Positions 62,308 to 64,000 of a stretch of 64,000 bases of DNA are shown here, one piece after another. This stretch comes from Pseudobacillus lumedeiriae (GTDB taxonomy: Bacteria; Bacillota; Bacilli; Bacillales; Domibacillaceae), in assembly GCF_044891285.1 (NCBI RefSeq), contig NZ_JAUIYO010000001.1, positions 248,001-312,000 on the forward strand, in the 5' to 3' direction. The notes under the pieces are model-generated. The model was not told the DNA's origin. It worked only from the letters and a program-made list of their open reading frames with translations, and did no database searches. Both the position numbers and the translations under genes were made by a program. Each line of letters opens with the position of its first letter. Positions within the stretch are counted from its first letter, which is position 1.

Positions 62308-63190
62308 GTTCCAGCTCTCCTTTCCCTTTCAACATTGGAAATCCTAATTTTTCACGTTCTTCGTAAAACGTTTTTGCGATTTGTCTTGCCATACTGCGCA
62401 TACGTCCAAGATAAGCTGTTCGTTCTGTTACAGAAATAGCTCCTTTAGCATCAAGGACATTGAATACATGTGAACATTTCAACACATAATCGTAGGCTGG
62501 GTGAACCAATCCTTCATCCATTTGGCGTTTTGCTTCTTTCTCGTAAATCGTAAATAAGTTGAACAGCATGTCCGCATCTGATGTTTCAAATGTATACTTA
62601 GAATGTTCAAATTCAGGCTGATAGAAAATATCCCGCACTGTAAAGCCTTCTGTCCATTCAAGATCAAAGACATTCTCTTTTTCCTGGATGTAGGAAGCAA
62701 GCCGTTCAATTCCATATGTAATCTCAACTGAAACCGGCTTACAGTCTAGACCCCCGACTTGCTGAAAGTACGTAAACTGCGTAATTTCCATACCGTCAAG
62801 CCATACTTCCCATCCTAAACCTGCACAGCCAAGAGAAGGATTTTCCCAGTTATCTTCTACAAAGCGGATATCGTGCTCGAGGGGATCAATGCCGAGCGCT
62901 TTTAAAGAATCCAGGTACATTTCTTGAATATTATCAGGTGAAGGCTTCATAATGACTTGAAACTGATGGTGCTGATATAAACGGTTCGGATTTTCTCCGT
63001 AGCGGCCGTCTGCTGGCCGTCTACTCGGCTCTACATAAGCTACATTCCACGGTTCAGGACCGAGTGCCCGTAAGAATGTATAAGGGCTCATCGTACCTGC
63101 TCCTTTTTCAACATCATATGCCTGCATCAAAATACAGCCATGATCAGACCAATGTTTTTGCAAAGTTAAAATCATTTCTTGAATATTCAT
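62300..63190 (-). CDS. glyQ: Glycyl-tRNA synthetase alpha subunit
   Basis: 296 residues, standard length. Class II catalytic core: QKHWSDHGCILMQAYDVEKG, MSPYTFLRALGPEPWNVAYV and GAISVTERTAYLGRMR. Activates glycine with ATP. Preceded by a T-box leader and an intervening repeat, then AGAAAGAAGGGAT before the ATG. Confidence 0.97.
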   Translation of the reverse strand: MNIQEMILTLQKHWSDHGCILMQAYDVEKGAGTMSPYTFLRALGPEPWNVAYVEPSRRPADGRYGENPNRLYQHHQFQVIMKPSPDNIQEMYLDSLKALGIDPLEHDIRFVEDNWENPSLGCAGLGWEVWLDGMEITQFTYFQQVGGLDCKPVSVEITYGIERLASYIQEKENVFDLEWTEGFTVRDIFYQPEFEHSKYTFETSDADMLFNLFTIYEKEAKRQMDEGLVHPAYDYVLKCSHVFNVLDAKGAISVTERTAYLGRMRSMARQIAKTFYEEREKLGFPMLKGKGELEHE

Positions 63191-63239
63191 AGCTATCCCT
63201 TCTTTCTGTCATTAGTGACTGGTATCTTTTTTACGGGCT

Positions 63240-63420
63240 TTGTTAAACTTCCCTGTTGATTTCCCCTGGGGCGCTCGCTTTCCACGGACCGTCCGGGAGC
63301 CTCCTCGCCGCTATCGCGCCTGCGGGGTCTCCCATGGACACTCTTTTCTCACAGGAGTCTAGCGCCTTCCGCTCCATTCAACAAAGGAGCAAAATCAACG
63401 ATGGTCATTAACATAGCCTT
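63240..63420 (-). repeat. Full-length palindromic repeat between the T-box terminator and glyQ
   Basis: About 180 bases, ends CTGTTGATTTCC and GGAGCAAAATCAACG, with inner GCTTTCCACGGACCGTCCGG, GCCTCCTCGCCGC, TGCGGGGTCTCCCATGG and CAGGAGTCTAGCGCCTTCC. It is the most complete copy of the family also seen at 33778 and 46125, and its core is shared with the repeats at 10640, 29540 and 43729. It can fold into a long imperfect hairpin. Confidence 0.75.
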
Positions 63421-63429
63421 TTCAATAAA

Positions 63430-63635
63430 AAAAACTCTCGTCCCTATGTACATCGTGTACATAGGGACGAGAGTTACCCGCGGTTCCACCCTATTTGCCG
63501 TCATATACGGCCTCTTTTACAAAGCGCTGCTCCAGACCGCCTTTCCGTAATGCTCTTTCCCTGGCTTTCACCATCCCAGGTTCGCTTCTAAAAGAGGAAA
63601 TCACGTACTCCATTCCTTCACTGCAGCCATTATTC
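63430..63635 (-). ncRNA. T-box leader of glyQS (glycine)
   Basis: Minus strand: stem I with the GCGAACCTGGGATGGTGAAA and GCCAGGG region, a candidate GGC glycine specifier at 63539-63541, the T-box core AGGGTGGAACCGCG (about 63478-63491), and a terminator with perfect 20-base arms (63433-63452 and 63456-63475) and a T run. Uncharged glycyl-tRNA would pair with the specifier and antiterminator and allow readthrough to glyQ. Confidence 0.93.
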
Positions 63636-63679
63636 ATTTCAGTTGAATATAAAAAACTTAATCCAAAATAAGAAATTTG

Positions 63680-64000
63680 TCAATCATCATCTTCTTTTTG
63701 GTCAAAAATCAACTGCATCTTTTCTATTTGCTCAAGAAACCGACGCGATTTCAAATAAATCCCAGAGTATTCATCATAATAGAGTGAGATAGCCATGCGA
63801 ATTTCTTTTTTCGTTTCTTCTTTTACATTAATCTTGCCTAGTCTATGTAAATCGAAAAAGTAAAACAGCCTGAGCAGCTTAAGCGCAGCCGTTGACAACT
63901 GAAGCAAATAAGGATCGATGCCAAAACAACGGTGGCACAGCAAGCCATTTTCTCGGATGGAGAAAGCAAATCGACCTTCTTGGCTGCCGCAATTAACACA
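63680..64000 (-). CDS. recO: DNA repair protein RecO (C-terminal fragment)
   Basis: The last 106 codons are inside the window. Contains the zinc-binding CVNCGSQEGRFAF and CHRCFG, then the helical tail to LIFDQKEDDD. RecO loads RecA on SSB-coated DNA with RecR. Its position upstream of glyQ is as in B. subtilis. The start is beyond the right edge. Confidence 0.9.
   Translation of the reverse strand, partial: CVNCGSQEGRFAFSIRENGLLCHRCFGIDPYLLQLSTAALKLLRLFYFFDLHRLGKINVKEETKKEIRMAISLYYDEYSGIYLKSRRFLEQIEKMQLIFDQKEDDD

Noticed and set aside
1..64000. tRNA, rRNA, CRISPR, prophage and insertion sequence genes
   Set aside because: None seen; the only repeats are short intergenic elements without a transposase.

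Overview
This window is a stretch of chromosome from an endospore-forming, naturally competent member of the Bacillaceae. It carries sporulation genes (spoIIIAA and the start of spoIIIAB), a complete comG operon, sigA-dnaG and comL-free housekeeping genes in nearly the same order as the Bacillus subtilis yqh-yqg-yqf segment. There are no rRNA or tRNA genes, prophage, insertion sequences or CRISPR arrays. Accessory DNA is limited to short intergenic repeats.

Layout. 1-10.6 kb: spoIIIAB/AA, efp, a Xaa-Pro peptidase, aroQ, yqhR, then yqhQ-yqhP on the plus strand, a patatin (yqhO), a B12-dependent ribonucleotide reductase with paired NrdR boxes, the octanoyltransferase lipM and rhodanese yqhL. 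10.9-15.1 kb: glycine cleavage operon gcvT-gcvPA-gcvPB under a tandem glycine riboswitch. 15.2-17.7 kb: a SNF2-type helicase and yqhG. 17.7-22.1 kb: yqzE and comGA-GG. 22.3-28.5 kb: small membrane proteins, an MBL hydrolase, an LtaS-type enzyme, yqgQ, rhomboid protease GluP, 5-formyl-THF cyclo-ligase and rpmG. 28.7-29.5 kb: two uncharacterised membrane proteins. 29.9-33.7 kb: pstSCAB behind a four-hexamer Pho box. 33.9-43.7 kb: pbpA, an MFS transporter, sodA, a Na/Pi cotransporter, yqgB, yqfZ, ispG, yqfX and yqfW. 44-46 kb: znuC-znuB-zur with a probable Zur site. 46.3-54.7 kb: yqfU, yqfT, nfo, cshB, yqfQ, ispH, yqfO-trmK, cccA and an unknown membrane protein. 55-64 kb: sigA-dnaG, ppsR-ccpN, glyS-glyQ with a T-box leader, and the 3' end of recO.

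How the genes relate. Several operons are self-regulated in ways readable from the DNA: glycine riboswitch before gcv, T-box before glyQS, Zur site before znuCB-zur, Pho box before pst, NrdR boxes before nrdJ. ispG and ispH (isoprenoids), lipM and the gcv genes (lipoate use and one-carbon units), cshB, trmK and rpmG (RNA and ribosome) are core functions. Compared with the B. subtilis order as I remember it, the tapA-sipW-tasA-sinR-sinI block, mntR, glcK and yqxD-antE are not at their usual places; nrdJ sits where mntR would be.

The most unusual observations are: a 30-codon membrane-peptide ORF whose stop overlaps the start of ccpN; a short upstream ORF with an A8 tract at comGA; a hairpin that masks the yqfZ ribosome binding site; a dispersed palindromic repeat family, one copy of which lies between the glyQS T-box terminator and glyQ; and a compact, unassigned structured stretch between yqhG and yqzE. 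Start codons were re-chosen where a good ribosome binding site pointed to a start inside the longest open frame.
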